Positions 25,984 to 35,589 of a DNA stretch of 64,000 nucleotides are shown piece after piece (position 1 is the stretch's first letter; the number at the start of each line of letters is the position of its first letter). The stretch spans positions 1 through 64,000 of the forward strand of contig CAKZUK010000102.1 in assembly GCA_937921775.1 (NCBI GenBank), read 5' to 3'. The notes beneath the pieces are model-generated. The model did no database searches and was not told the origin of the DNA. It worked only from the letters and a program-made list of their open reading frames with translations. Source of the DNA: an uncultured Saprospiraceae bacterium (GTDB lineage: Bacteria; Bacteroidota; Bacteroidia; Chitinophagales; Saprospiraceae). A program made the translations under genes and the position numbers.

Positions 25984-27684
25984 ATGGGAAAGAATAAAAA
26001 AAATCAATCTTTAATACAGCTCGCTCTCTTCTTGGGGATACTCGTGTTTATCAATATACTGTCAAGTTATGTTTACAAAAGTGCTGACTTGACAGAAGAA
26101 GGTCGTTTTACTTTAACACAACCTACCAAAGACTTGATGAACGAGATTGATGATGTCCTTTACATACAGGTGCTTTTGGAAGGGGACTTCCCTGCAGGTT
26201 TCAAACGTTTACAAACTGCTACAAAAGAATTGTTGGATGATATGAGATCGGTAAATGGGAACATAGAATATGAATTCTTAAATCCAGGAGAAGGATCTGT
26301 TCAAGAAATAAATGAAAGAAGAGAGGTATTAGCTAAAGATGGAATCGTTCCGACTAATCTTCGAGTAAAGGATGTAGACGAAACGAAGGAGTTACTAATT
26401 TTCCCTTGGGCAATTATTAATTACAAAGGTCGAAGTGTTAATGTTAACTTGCTGGAAAGTGAAGTGCTTGGAATGTCAGGTGAGGTAACTTTGAACAATT
26501 CGGTTAGTCTTCTGGAATACAAATTAACTTCAGGTATTCAACGCATACGAACCACTAAGAAAAAGGCAGTCTTGTTTACTACCGGTCATGGTGAGTTAGA
26601 AACCATTCAATTGCTCGATATCCAACGAGCGATTTATAAAAAATACAACGTCGGACAAATTAACCTCGATAGCATCATTAGTCTTTCCGACGAAATAGGT
26701 GCTTTAGTTATCGCCAAGCCAAAAACGGCATTCTCATCTCGTGACAAATTTTTGATCGATCAATATGCTATGCGAGGAGGAAGAGTAATGTGGCTCATTG
26801 ATCAACTAGGTGTCAATCTGGATAGCCTTCGGATGGTCCCACGTTTTATGCCGAGAGAAAATAATCTCGCACTAGAAGATATGCTTTTTAACTATGGTGT
26901 AAAAGTAAAATCAAATTTGATACTCGATTTAGAATGTACTCAAATTCCTTTGGTCACCGGACAACTAGGTGATGGCCCCCAATATGATTTCTTCCCTTGG
27001 TATTATCATCCGGTTGTTGCTCCAACTTCAACACATCCAATCGTTAAAAACCTAGAACGGGTTAATTTCCTGTTCCCAAGTTCTATTGATACTTTCAGAA
27101 CCAAAACGCCGATCAAGAAGACTGTGTTACTATCTTCTTCAAAATATTCTAAGATACAGCGAATACCAATTGAATTGAATTTTGAAGTTTTACGCCAGAA
27201 ACCAAAGCAGGAGTTTTTTAATAAACCTGCACAACCAATAGCCGTTTTGCTGGAAGGAATATTTCCATCTCTCTATGAAAATAGAGTGCCTCAAGGAATG
27301 TTGGATGGTCTTGAAAGTTTAAACCTTCAGTACCTTCCCAAAAGTAGTCCAACCAAAATGATCGTAGTGTCAGATGGAGATTTAGCAAGAAATTTAATTG
27401 TTGATGTTGAAGCACAAAAAGTAAAAACTTTAGGATTCAATCCATACGATAAACGGATTTATGGCAATAAGAATTTTTTAATTAATGCAATAGAATACTT
27501 GGTTGACGACTCTGGAGTCATGGAATCACGATCAAAAGAAGTTAAGTTAAGAATGCTTGATACCACAAGAGCAAGGGCAGAAAAAACGAAATGGCAGATG
27601 GTAAATATCATTTTGCCGATCCTGTTCTTATTGCTTTTTGGCTTCTTGTATAATTATAATCGACGACGCAAATACGCGGCATAG
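25984..27684 (+). CDS. gldG: Gliding motility-associated ABC transporter component GldG
   Basis: The 566-residue protein has one membrane segment near the N-terminus (about residues 12-30), a long periplasmic region and a C-terminal membrane anchor (MVNIILPILFLLLFGFLYNY). The periplasmic part contains the family segments TTGHGELE and SRDKFLIDQYAMRGGRVMWL, the latter followed by an inactive glutamine amidotransferase-like fold typical of GldG / ABC_transp_aux proteins. It is thought to be the substrate-handling partner of GldA and GldF. Gene order A-F-G on one strand matches this role. Confidence 0.93.
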   Translation: MGKNKKNQSLIQLALFLGILVFINILSSYVYKSADLTEEGRFTLTQPTKDLMNEIDDVLYIQVLLEGDFPAGFKRLQTATKELLDDMRSVNGNIEYEFLNPGEGSVQEINERREVLAKDGIVPTNLRVKDVDETKELLIFPWAIINYKGRSVNVNLLESEVLGMSGEVTLNNSVSLLEYKLTSGIQRIRTTKKKAVLFTTGHGELETIQLLDIQRAIYKKYNVGQINLDSIISLSDEIGALVIAKPKTAFSSRDKFLIDQYAMRGGRVMWLIDQLGVNLDSLRMVPRFMPRENNLALEDMLFNYGVKVKSNLILDLECTQIPLVTGQLGDGPQYDFFPWYYHPVVAPTSTHPIVKNLERVNFLFPSSIDTFRTKTPIKKTVLLSSSKYSKIQRIPIELNFEVLRQKPKQEFFNKPAQPIAVLLEGIFPSLYENRVPQGMLDGLESLNLQYLPKSSPTKMIVVSDGDLARNLIVDVEAQKVKTLGFNPYDKRIYGNKNFLINAIEYLVDDSGVMESRSKEVKLRMLDTTRARAEKTKWQMVNIILPILFLLLFGFLYNYNRRRKYAA

Positions 27685-27816
27685 GAAGCTGGGTACTTGG
27701 AAGAAGGATTGAGAAATTTCACTCGGGTGCAGAGCCAGCTTAGAACTAGATCAATTCTGCAATTTGAAATTTTTACCAGTTGCCATTTTCAAGTCCAACT
27801 TTGTAAATAAAATTTT

Positions 27817-28833
27817 ATGAAAAAGACATTAGTATTATTATTAGTTTTCGTTTTATTGGGTGGAGGTGTATATTGGTTCACTCAAGAATCGAAAGGTCCT
27901 ATTACGACTGTTAAAGCAGGTGATCGAGATTTTGCGGTAAAAAATACGGACCAAATTGGGAAGATATTTATTGCAGATAGAACGGGATTGGAATCCACCT
28001 TAGATAGAAAAGATGGCGGCTGGATTTACAACAACTCTTATAAGGTTCGTCAAGATGCTGTCGGAAATTTATTGCAAACCATTAGTGAATTGGAAGTTAA
28101 ATTTATTCCACCTAACAAAGGAATTCCTGTCATCGTCAAAACATTGGCTGCACATGGAGTGAAAGTGGAGATTTACGATTTGCAAGGGGAAATGATGAAA
28201 ACCTATTACGTTGGTGGAACGACCAATGATGAGCGCGCTACTTACATGATCATGGATGAGGCAGAACAACCTTACGCCATGCACATCCCTACGATGGAAG
28301 GAAACCTAAGGCTGCGATATCGAATTGATGGAGATGATTGGAGAGATCGTGCTGTTTTTAGCGACAAGCCAGCTGATATTGATTTTGTATCTATTGAGTA
28401 TCCTAAGCAAAAGAACAAATCATTTATAATAGAAAGAAAAGATAGCGGTTATGAAGTTTCACCTTTTTACGATGTGACTCCGACTATTACCAAATCATTC
28501 AGAAAAGGATATGATGAAAAATTCTTTAAAGAATTTACAGGGCTTATCGCTGAAAGTTTTCAGAATGACAAACCAGATAAAGAAGCTATTTTGTCGATGG
28601 TGCCTTTTGCTATCGTTACCGTAAAAAATAAAAAAGGACAAGAGACCTCAGCCAAATTTCACGCAGTTCGACATCTTGATTCCGACGGATCGAAGATGGA
28701 CAATGCAGATTTAAATGCGAAATCAGCTATTGAACGGTATAATGTAGCCCATAGTAGTGGCGACTTTATGTTGGCTCAACAACTTCTTTTCGGTAAAATA
28801 TTTTGGTCATATGAATCATTTTTTGAAATCTAG
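27817..28833 (+). CDS. DUF4340-domain protein
   Basis: The 338-residue protein has an N-terminal signal anchor (TLVLLLVFVLLGGGVYW) followed by a beta-rich periplasmic domain of the DUF4340 type. It shows the typical opening strand set around FAVKNTDQIGKIFI and the GGWIYNNSYKVRQDAV segment. DUF4340 proteins are often encoded next to GldG-like ABC transporter genes, as here (132 bases after gldG), which suggests a role as an accessory periplasmic part. This is inferred from context. Its last 23 bases overlap the start of the next gene in another frame, pointing to translational coupling. Confidence 0.82.
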   Translation: MKKTLVLLLVFVLLGGGVYWFTQESKGPITTVKAGDRDFAVKNTDQIGKIFIADRTGLESTLDRKDGGWIYNNSYKVRQDAVGNLLQTISELEVKFIPPNKGIPVIVKTLAAHGVKVEIYDLQGEMMKTYYVGGTTNDERATYMIMDEAEQPYAMHIPTMEGNLRLRYRIDGDDWRDRAVFSDKPADIDFVSIEYPKQKNKSFIIERKDSGYEVSPFYDVTPTITKSFRKGYDEKFFKEFTGLIAESFQNDKPDKEAILSMVPFAIVTVKNKKGQETSAKFHAVRHLDSDGSKMDNADLNAKSAIERYNVAHSSGDFMLAQQLLFGKIFWSYESFFEI

Positions 28834-30091
28834 TATTTTTCTATTACTGGTATTGATTACCGGTAGCTCTTTTGTTGCTTACAGTCCGGATTGGGGATTC
28901 TTCGGCCATCGACGTATCAATCGCATGGCTGTGTTTACCTTGCCGGAAGATATTTTTGGTTTTTACAAAAAGCATATTGAATTTGTAACGGAGCATGCGG
29001 TTGATCCCGATAAGCGACGTTATGCCACCAAGCATGAGGCGGTTCGTCATTATATTGATATCGATCATTGGGGAACCTTTCCTTTTGATGATGTACCTCG
29101 TGACTGGACCTCTGCTTTAGTGAAGTATACGGAAGTAAGTATGCTTGGCCCAAAAGGAGATACTATTCAATTGTTTGGAGACAAGGCAGTGGAATTGGTA
29201 GACGATGAATTTCTAAAAGTTACCAGAAAATCAAGCCTTCGAAAACTAAAGAAGGAAAATATCCTAATCGATAAAAAGAAATACCGAACGTTTTTCAAAG
29301 ATCAGATTCAGCCCAATTTTTATGAAGAAGATTGGTTGATTGATACGAAGGCATTTAAAGCATTTTATTTTGAGGAGACCGGGATAGATTTGAAAACCAA
29401 AACCGTTTTTGCGGTAGATCACTTTTCAGAATACGGAATTTTGCCCTACAATTTGATCAGTATGCAAAATCGGTTGACCAAAGCTTTCGAAAAGAAAAAC
29501 ATCAAGTACATTCTAAGCCTCTCTGCTGATTTTGGTCATTATATAGGTGATGCACATGTACCTTTGCACACCACAGAAAATTATAATGGACAACTGACCG
29601 ATCAGCTTGGTATTCACGCCTTTTGGGAAAGCCGACTCCCCGAACTTTTCGCAGATACAGAATATGACTTTTTCGTTGGGAAAGCCAATTACATTTCAGA
29701 CCCTCAAGAATTTTACTGGGACATCGTTTTGAAAAGCCATTCCTATTTGGATAGTGTCTTGTTGATTGAAAAATCACTTAGTCTAACTGTAGCTGAAGAT
29801 AAACAATTTTGTTTTGAAGACCGTTTAGGACGAACTATTTACACTCAATGTGAGGACTATGCAAAAATCTATAGCAACCGTTTGGACGGTATGGTAGAGG
29901 ATCGAATGCGTGCCTCTGTCTATGCCTTGGGTTGCGCTTGGTACACCGCTTGGGTTGATGCCGGTAAGCCAAACCTTGAGGGACTCGACCGATTCAAACC
30001 GGACGAGGCTTTTCAAAAACAGATTGAACAGGAAGAGGCATCGTTTAAGAAAGGAGAGGCTAAGGGGCGGAAGCATGGAGGGGCGAATTGA
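28811..30091 (+). CDS. Zinc-dependent phospholipase C / S1-P1 nuclease-like secreted protein
   Basis: I choose the ATG at 28811 (MNHFLKSSIFLLLVLITGSS) because it gives a proper signal peptide; the track start at 28757 adds 18 residues without sense. The mature protein of about 400 residues has PDWGFFGHRRINRMAV, where the Trp and His match the N-terminal zinc ligands of the phospholipase C / S1-P1 nuclease superfamily. It also has DFGHYIGDAHVPLHTTENY and GIHAFWESR, the other ligand-bearing helices. The family hydrolyses phosphodiesters; which substrate applies here is open. It overlaps the DUF4340 gene by 23 bases and so probably belongs to the gld transcript. The C-terminus is highly charged. 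Confidence 0.82.
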   Translation: MNHFLKSSIFLLLVLITGSSFVAYSPDWGFFGHRRINRMAVFTLPEDIFGFYKKHIEFVTEHAVDPDKRRYATKHEAVRHYIDIDHWGTFPFDDVPRDWTSALVKYTEVSMLGPKGDTIQLFGDKAVELVDDEFLKVTRKSSLRKLKKENILIDKKKYRTFFKDQIQPNFYEEDWLIDTKAFKAFYFEETGIDLKTKTVFAVDHFSEYGILPYNLISMQNRLTKAFEKKNIKYILSLSADFGHYIGDAHVPLHTTENYNGQLTDQLGIHAFWESRLPELFADTEYDFFVGKANYISDPQEFYWDIVLKSHSYLDSVLLIEKSLSLTVAEDKQFCFEDRLGRTIYTQCEDYAKIYSNRLDGMVEDRMRASVYALGCAWYTAWVDAGKPNLEGLDRFKPDEAFQKQIEQEEASFKKGEAKGRKHGGAN

Positions 30092-30272
30092 AATCACAAT
30101 TTCAATTATAGTAAAGTTTCAATGGCAGTTGCAGTGAAGTATCAGTTGTAATTTCAGCGGCACTGAGAGTAGTAATTTCAGTTTTCACTCGATGTTTGGG
30201 ATTTTGGCTGGTGTGCATTTTAATTTCGACCAGTCTGGCACCTGACAGGTTCCAATTCTAATTCCTTTTCCT

Positions 30273-30280
30273 TACATTTG
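30273..30280 (+). promoter_or_regulatory. Promoter-like box immediately before the DUF368 gene
   Basis: TACATTTG is an exact TAnnTTTG match but ends only four bases before the ATG at 30285. If used, transcription would start at or next to the start codon, giving an essentially leaderless mRNA. No clear -33 element is present, so chance is possible. Confidence 0.3.
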
Positions 30281-30284
30281 CCAC

Positions 30285-31253
30285 ATGGAAAATCGCTTAG
30301 GAATAGCCTTTAAGGGCATGGCCATGGGAATGGCTGAAGTTATACCCGGAGTATCGGGAGGAACCATAGCTTTCATCACGGGCATCTATGAAAAGTTGCT
30401 GAATTCGATAAAGGCATTTGGCCCATCATTAATTAGCACATTTCGCAAGGACGGATTTGCAGGTGCCTGGAATACCATCAATGGAAATTTCTTAGTTTTT
30501 CTATTGGGAGGTATGGTTTTAGGAATCGTAGTTGGTGTCTTTGGAATTTCATTTCTATTGGAAACATATCCGCCAGCAGTATGGGCATTCTTTTTCGGAT
30601 TGATCATCGCTTCTGCTATTTATGTAGGGAAGCAGATTGAAAAATGGCGTTGGCAGGAAGTGATCGCATTGATTATAGGTACTGCTGTTGCCTATGCCAT
30701 TACAGTGATCAGCCCTGCAGAAGGGTCTTCCTCTTATTTCTTTGTCTTTATCTCTGGAATGATTGCCATCTCTGCTTTAATTTTGCCAGGAATATCGGGG
30801 AGTTTTATTCTGCTTTTGATGGGAATGTATTCCTTCATTATTACAGATACTTTGAAGCCAGCTTTGAAGACGCTTGATCCTGATAAGTTAGTCATCATGT
30901 TTGTATTTGCTTTGGGATGTCTGACTGGATTGATGACGGTATCTCGTTTATTGTCTTGGACTTTTAAGCATTTTCGATCCGTCACACTCGCTATTCTAAC
31001 AGGCTTTATGCTTGGTTCACTCAACAAAATCTGGCCTTGGCGAAACGCAACCAAGTGGATGACTGAAGAAGGTGGCATCATTGATTCACTAGCCGGGGGT
31101 GTCATTCCCAAAAAAATATTGATGGAGCAGAATGTTTTACCATCAGGATATACTGCTGGAGAACCTTTGGTACTAGCTGTTGTTATCTGTGCGATATTAG
31201 GTTTCGCTGCTGTGTTTTTATTAGAACGATTTGGCAGTGAGTCTAAGCATTAG
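30285..31253 (+). CDS. DUF368 family membrane protein, probable polyprenyl-phosphate translocase
   Basis: The 322-residue protein has about eight to ten membrane segments. It carries the DUF368 hallmark near the N-terminus, AEVIPGVSGGTIAFITGIYE, and a second copy-like motif ILPGISGSFILLLMGMY in the middle, as in the family's inverted-repeat architecture. DUF368 proteins (PopT type) have been shown in other bacteria to recycle undecaprenyl phosphate across the cytoplasmic membrane for wall and surface polysaccharide synthesis. A role as such a translocase is inferred by family. It is a single gene; the preceding gap has only short AT-rich inverted repeats. Confidence 0.9.
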   Translation: MENRLGIAFKGMAMGMAEVIPGVSGGTIAFITGIYEKLLNSIKAFGPSLISTFRKDGFAGAWNTINGNFLVFLLGGMVLGIVVGVFGISFLLETYPPAVWAFFFGLIIASAIYVGKQIEKWRWQEVIALIIGTAVAYAITVISPAEGSSSYFFVFISGMIAISALILPGISGSFILLLMGMYSFIITDTLKPALKTLDPDKLVIMFVFALGCLTGLMTVSRLLSWTFKHFRSVTLAILTGFMLGSLNKIWPWRNATKWMTEEGGIIDSLAGGVIPKKILMEQNVLPSGYTAGEPLVLAVVICAILGFAAVFLLERFGSESKH

Positions 31254-31314
31254 AATTTTAAAATCAGGACAAATTTAGACTCAGTTCAGTAAAACACCTC
31301 AAATGTAAACTAAG

Positions 31315-31999
31315 ATGTCAACTCAAAAGAAGAGCTTCATTTTATCGGCAATAAAAGAAATTATTTTCCTAGTAATCGGAATACTGATAGCAGTATCTAT
31401 CAACAATTGGAATGAGGCTAGAAAAGACAAGATAGAATTGCGAAAAATACTAATTGCAGTAAGTGAAGATTTGAAAAATGATATCAAAGAAGTTGATGAA
31501 GTGCTAGGGTTTTACAACAAAGCAGAAAAAAAACTTTGTTAAAATTTTAAATGATTCTATAACAAGAAAAGACTATGAAGAAGATCCCCGAATCGCATAT
31601 TTGATTTTGGGGTTTCCCGAAATATCGTTTGACAGTAGAGGTATCAATCTTTTGAAAGAATACAACACAGGAAGTCAAATGTCAAATGATACCTTGGTCA
31701 ATGAGATCATTGATTTTTATACAGAAAGAATGCTAGAAATCGAAGTTGATGATAAAATGAGAGCTGATGACTTTAAAGACAATTATAAGCATTGGAAAAA
31801 AAATTATCATTGGTGGGCTAATTACTTATATAAAAGGGAAATGTCTGGTTTTGTAGAATATGCATTGACAGACAAGGATTATAAAAATCGAGTTGCAACT
31901 GTACACTTCCTTGCATATCTAGTTTTCTTGCCAGAGATCAAACGGTTTAAAGAAGAGGCAGAAATAATTATAAGTAAGATCCACGAAAACAAAAATTGA
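31315..31999 (+). pseudogene. Small membrane protein (DUF6090-like), frameshifted in an A-run
   Basis: The first frame (31315-31542) begins MSTQKKSFILSAIKEIIF, with one membrane segment (IIFLVIGILIAVSINNW) and the short EARKDKIELRKIL tract common to DUF6090-type proteins. It stops just after eight A at 31526-31533. Removing one A joins it without a gap to the second frame (NFVKILNDSITRK, then the 31601-31999 ORF), giving about 227 residues. The whole reads as one ordinary protein, so this is either a recent mutation, a sequencing error in the homopolymer, or slippage expression. Function is unknown. Confidence 0.78.
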
Positions 32000-32067
32000 A
32001 AAAGTGGGTTATGATTTATGATAATCCAGTAATCTAAATTTTATCATACAAGTTTAGTCATTTTAAT

Positions 32068-32811
32068 TTGAAGCAATACGCATTAATAGGCAATCCACTC
32101 ACACATTCCTTTTCCAAAAGGTACTTTACCAATAAGTTTGAAGTAGAGCAAATCGCCGATTGCGAATATGAGCTCCATCAACTGGCTTCTATTGATGAGT
32201 TTCCTGAATTGCTAAAAGCACATGCTAATCTGCACGGAATCAACGTAACCATACCTTACAAAGAATCGGTCATACCCTTCCTAGACGAACTTTCAGAAGA
32301 TGCTGCAGAAATTGGAGCGGTCAATACTATTTCCATCAATAATGGAATTCTCAAAGGCTATAATACTGATGTCTTAGGGTTTAGAGATTCCCTTTTTTCT
32401 TGGTTGAAGGAAAAGCCGAAAGGAGCTTTGATTCTAGGCACAGGAGGCGCCTCAAAAGGAATCGCATATGTTTTGCGAAAGGCAGAAATTCCATTCTTAA
32501 AAGTATCCAGAACCTTAGAAAAAGGAAACTTAACTTATGCTGATTTGGACGGTAGTATTTTAACTAATTATTCCTTGATTATCAACACCACGCCACTGGG
32601 CACCTTCCCCAATGTTGAGCGGGCACCAGATATTCCATATAATTTACTTACAAAGCGGAATAGCCTCTATGATTTGGTGTATAATCCGGAAAAAACTGTA
32701 TTTTTGAACAGTGGAGATTCCAAAGGCTGTCAAGTGAAAAATGGTTTGGAGATGCTAGTCGCACAAGCGGAATATGCCTGGGATATTTGGAATAAAAGTG
32801 ACCTGTCATAG
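32068..32811 (+). CDS. aroE: Shikimate dehydrogenase
   Basis: AroE reduces 3-dehydroshikimate to shikimate with NADPH, step four of the shikimate pathway to aromatic amino acids. The 247-residue protein starts at TTG 32068, which the alignment-like N-terminus KQYALIGNPLTHSFSKRYF requires. The catalytic Lys is in NVTIPYKESV and the substrate-binding Asp in GYNTDVLGFRDSL. GAVNTISI precedes the dinucleotide-binding loop LGTGGASKGIAYVL, and the usual NTTPLGTFP is present. At 247 residues it is slightly shorter than E. coli AroE, as is common in Bacteroidota. It is upstream of proline dehydrogenase on the same strand. Confidence 0.95.
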   Translation: MKQYALIGNPLTHSFSKRYFTNKFEVEQIADCEYELHQLASIDEFPELLKAHANLHGINVTIPYKESVIPFLDELSEDAAEIGAVNTISINNGILKGYNTDVLGFRDSLFSWLKEKPKGALILGTGGASKGIAYVLRKAEIPFLKVSRTLEKGNLTYADLDGSILTNYSLIINTTPLGTFPNVERAPDIPYNLLTKRNSLYDLVYNPEKTVFLNSGDSKGCQVKNGLEMLVAQAEYAWDIWNKSDLS

Positions 32812-32871
32812 CGATGCTAAAACAGGGACTTAAATTAAACTAACGAGGAAACTCATAAAATAATAATATAG

Positions 32872-34059
32872 ATGGGAGCTGCCAAGGAAGCCATCGATTT
32901 CTCGAATACAGAAATTGCATTTTCAAGCAAATCAAATAAAGAACTAAAAAAATCGGCCTGGTTATTCAACTTAATGAATAAGCAATGGTTGGTGGACTCT
33001 ATGTCTTCGCTGGGTTTAGTTGCATTAAAAATGCGCCTGCCTTTCGTCAACAAAGTCATCAAAGAAACGATCTTTCTGCAATTTGTAGGTGGACGTACTT
33101 TGCTCGAATCTCAACCTGCAATTTCTAGACTATACGAATCTAATATTCAATCTATTTTGGATTATGGTGCTGAGGCGAAAACCGAAGAAAAAGATTTCAA
33201 CTTCACCATGAACGAAAATATGCGAGCTATTGAATTTGCATTTACCAATGCCAGCGTACCTGTCATTAGTACCAAGATTACTGGGCTCGCTAGTTTTGCT
33301 TTACTCGAAGGTATCCAAAAAGGAGAAGCCTTGACCCGCGAAACTCGTTCCGAATATCGAAATGTATTAAAGCGGATCGATGCCATCTGTCATCTCGCTC
33401 ATGAAAGAAAAGTAGGTGTCTTTTTTGATGCGGAAGAAAGCTGGATCCAAGATACAATCGACCACCTCGTACGCTTAATGATGAAGCGATACAACAAAGA
33501 TGAGGTCATCGTTTACAACACTTTTCAAATGTATCGCCACGATCGACTCCAATATCTAATCGACTCGTTTTCTCTTTCGCAAAACGAAGGCTACATGTTA
33601 GGTGCCAAATTAGTTCGTGGAGCTTACATGGAAAAAGAACGTGAACGAGCGGATGAAATGGATTACCCATCACCCATTCAAAAAAGCAAAAAAGCTACCG
33701 ACGATGCCTATGATACAGGTATTCGTTTTTGCCTTGACAATTATCAAGAAATTGGTTTTTGTAATGCCACCCACAATCAGGAAAGTGTTCGTCTCATGGC
33801 AGAATTAATCAAGGAACGCAAAATTCCAATATCACATCCTCATGTCAGCTTTTGTCAACTTTATGGTATGAGCGACAATCTATCATTCAATCTTGCTAAT
33901 GCTGGATATAATGTTGCGAAGTATTTGCCTTATGGTCAGATAAAAGAAGTGGTACCTTATTTGATTCGTCGCGCTAAAGAGAATACAGCGGTGTCTGGTG
34001 ATATGAGTCGGGAGTATTCCTTTATAAAAGAGGAGTTGGATCGACGAAAGATGGGCTAG
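32872..34059 (+). CDS. Proline dehydrogenase
   Basis: The enzyme oxidises proline to pyrroline-5-carboxylate with FAD and passes electrons to quinone. The 395-residue protein is monofunctional: no P5C dehydrogenase domain follows. The barrel core carries the signature GAKLVRGAYMEKERERA (FAD and substrate binding) and the C-terminal YLIRRAKENTAVSGDMSRE, both diagnostic for PRODH. The start ATG at 32872 has no Shine-Dalgarno sequence. It lies 60 bases after aroE and may be cotranscribed, though the two pathways are unrelated. It converges with the pnt genes, only 17 bases apart. Confidence 0.94.
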   Translation: MGAAKEAIDFSNTEIAFSSKSNKELKKSAWLFNLMNKQWLVDSMSSLGLVALKMRLPFVNKVIKETIFLQFVGGRTLLESQPAISRLYESNIQSILDYGAEAKTEEKDFNFTMNENMRAIEFAFTNASVPVISTKITGLASFALLEGIQKGEALTRETRSEYRNVLKRIDAICHLAHERKVGVFFDAEESWIQDTIDHLVRLMMKRYNKDEVIVYNTFQMYRHDRLQYLIDSFSLSQNEGYMLGAKLVRGAYMEKERERADEMDYPSPIQKSKKATDDAYDTGIRFCLDNYQEIGFCNATHNQESVRLMAELIKERKIPISHPHVSFCQLYGMSDNLSFNLANAGYNVAKYLPYGQIKEVVPYLIRRAKENTAVSGDMSREYSFIKEELDRRKMG

Positions 34060-34076
34060 GCTTAACAAAATAAATA

Positions 34077-35471
34077 CTACAACTCTTTCAACTCTCCAAT
34101 CAATTTACCCAAAGAGTCTTTAGCATCTCCAAACAGCATCCGACTTTTATTACGGAAAAACAAATCATTCTCAATTCCTGCATAACCTTTTCCCATACTT
34201 CGTTTCATGATAATCACATTGTTAGCATTCGAAACTTGAATGATCGGCATACCATAAATAGGAGAGGAGGGATCTTCTTCCGCCGCGGGATTTACCACGT
34301 CATTGGCACCAACAACAATACAAACGTCCGTATTTGGTAACATCGGATTTACATCATCCATTTCCAACATTTTTGGATAATCAACATCGGCTTCAGCCAA
34401 CAATACGTTCATATGCCCCGGCATGCGACCTGCCACGGGATGAATGGCATAAATGACTTCAACGCCACGTTGTGCTAGTTGTTTTTCAAATTCATGACAA
34501 GTATGTTGTGCCTGAGCAACAGCTAATCCATAACCAGGAACAATACAAACCTTATTAGCATAAGCACAAAGAATGGCAGCATCTGTTGCATTTATTTCCT
34601 TTGCTACTTTATCTCCATCCGCACTAGTCGCGGCACCAGCAGCAGCACCAAAGGAACCCACAATAACATTCATCAAAGAACGATTCATCGCCTTACACAT
34701 AAGTACCGTTAAAATAGTACCAGCGGAACCTACTAAGATACCACCCGTCAACATCACTTGGTTTCCATATAGAAATCCACCCAGTGCCGCAGCAACTCCT
34801 GTGAACGAATTTAGTAAGGAAATAACAACTGGCATATCTGCACCACCAATCGGCAATACAAACAAAACACCATATAGTAAAGAGGCGGCTAGCAATATCC
34901 AAATCAATGAATGTCCAAACATATCTGGATTAAACACCCCAATACCAATCAAGATCGCTAGCCCAAGTAGAAATAAATTATTGATGTAGACAAACATATT
35001 TCCTCTTGCATCTTTGACTTTGCCATCTAACTTTCCATAGGCCACCATACTACCACTGAATGAAACCGCTCCAATCGCTAATCCTAAAAACACAATGGCC
35101 AAAAATCCTTTTTCAGGATGTCCTGAGTGGGCATTAAATTCTACGATCGAAATGATCGCAGCACAGGCACCTCCCATTCCATTAAAAAATGAAACCATCT
35201 GAGGCATCGCGGTCATCTTGACTTTCATCGCCATCATATAACCTATGACGGTACCAATGACCATCGCTGCCAATATCCACGGAATATTACCAATGCCTTG
35301 TCCTTCACTATTCTTATACAAAAATATGGTACCTGCAATGGCAATGAGCATTCCGATACCTGCATAGATATTTCCACGTCTGGCAGTTTCTGGATGACTC
35401 AACATTTTCAATCCTACAATAAATGAAATAGAACCAATTAGATAAGATATTTCTAGTATAAATGGAGACAT
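34077..35471 (-). CDS. pntB: NAD(P) transhydrogenase subunit beta
   Basis: PntB carries the NADP(H)-binding domain and most membrane helices of the proton-translocating transhydrogenase, which uses the proton gradient to drive hydride transfer from NADH to NADP+. The 464 residues match the usual length. About eight or nine membrane segments occupy the first 270 residues; the NADP domain follows with PGYGLAVAQAQH, IHPVAGRMPGHMNVLLAEA and VGANDVVNPAA. It is the last gene of a three-gene set (pntAA, pntAB, pntB) on the minus strand. Confidence 0.97.
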   Translation of the reverse strand: MSPFILEISYLIGSISFIVGLKMLSHPETARRGNIYAGIGMLIAIAGTIFLYKNSEGQGIGNIPWILAAMVIGTVIGYMMAMKVKMTAMPQMVSFFNGMGGACAAIISIVEFNAHSGHPEKGFLAIVFLGLAIGAVSFSGSMVAYGKLDGKVKDARGNMFVYINNLFLLGLAILIGIGVFNPDMFGHSLIWILLAASLLYGVLFVLPIGGADMPVVISLLNSFTGVAAALGGFLYGNQVMLTGGILVGSAGTILTVLMCKAMNRSLMNVIVGSFGAAAGAATSADGDKVAKEINATDAAILCAYANKVCIVPGYGLAVAQAQHTCHEFEKQLAQRGVEVIYAIHPVAGRMPGHMNVLLAEADVDYPKMLEMDDVNPMLPNTDVCIVVGANDVVNPAAEEDPSSPIYGMPIIQVSNANNVIIMKRSMGKGYAGIENDLFFRNKSRMLFGDAKDSLGKLIGELKEL

Positions 35472-35589
35472 GCTTGATTTGGTTTTCCTGTTATTTAATG
35501 CACTTAGGCTTAGACTTGGAAGATGAGACTAGGATGTAGAAAATTTCACCTACTCACATGGCACATATTTACGTCCAACTTCCCACTTT

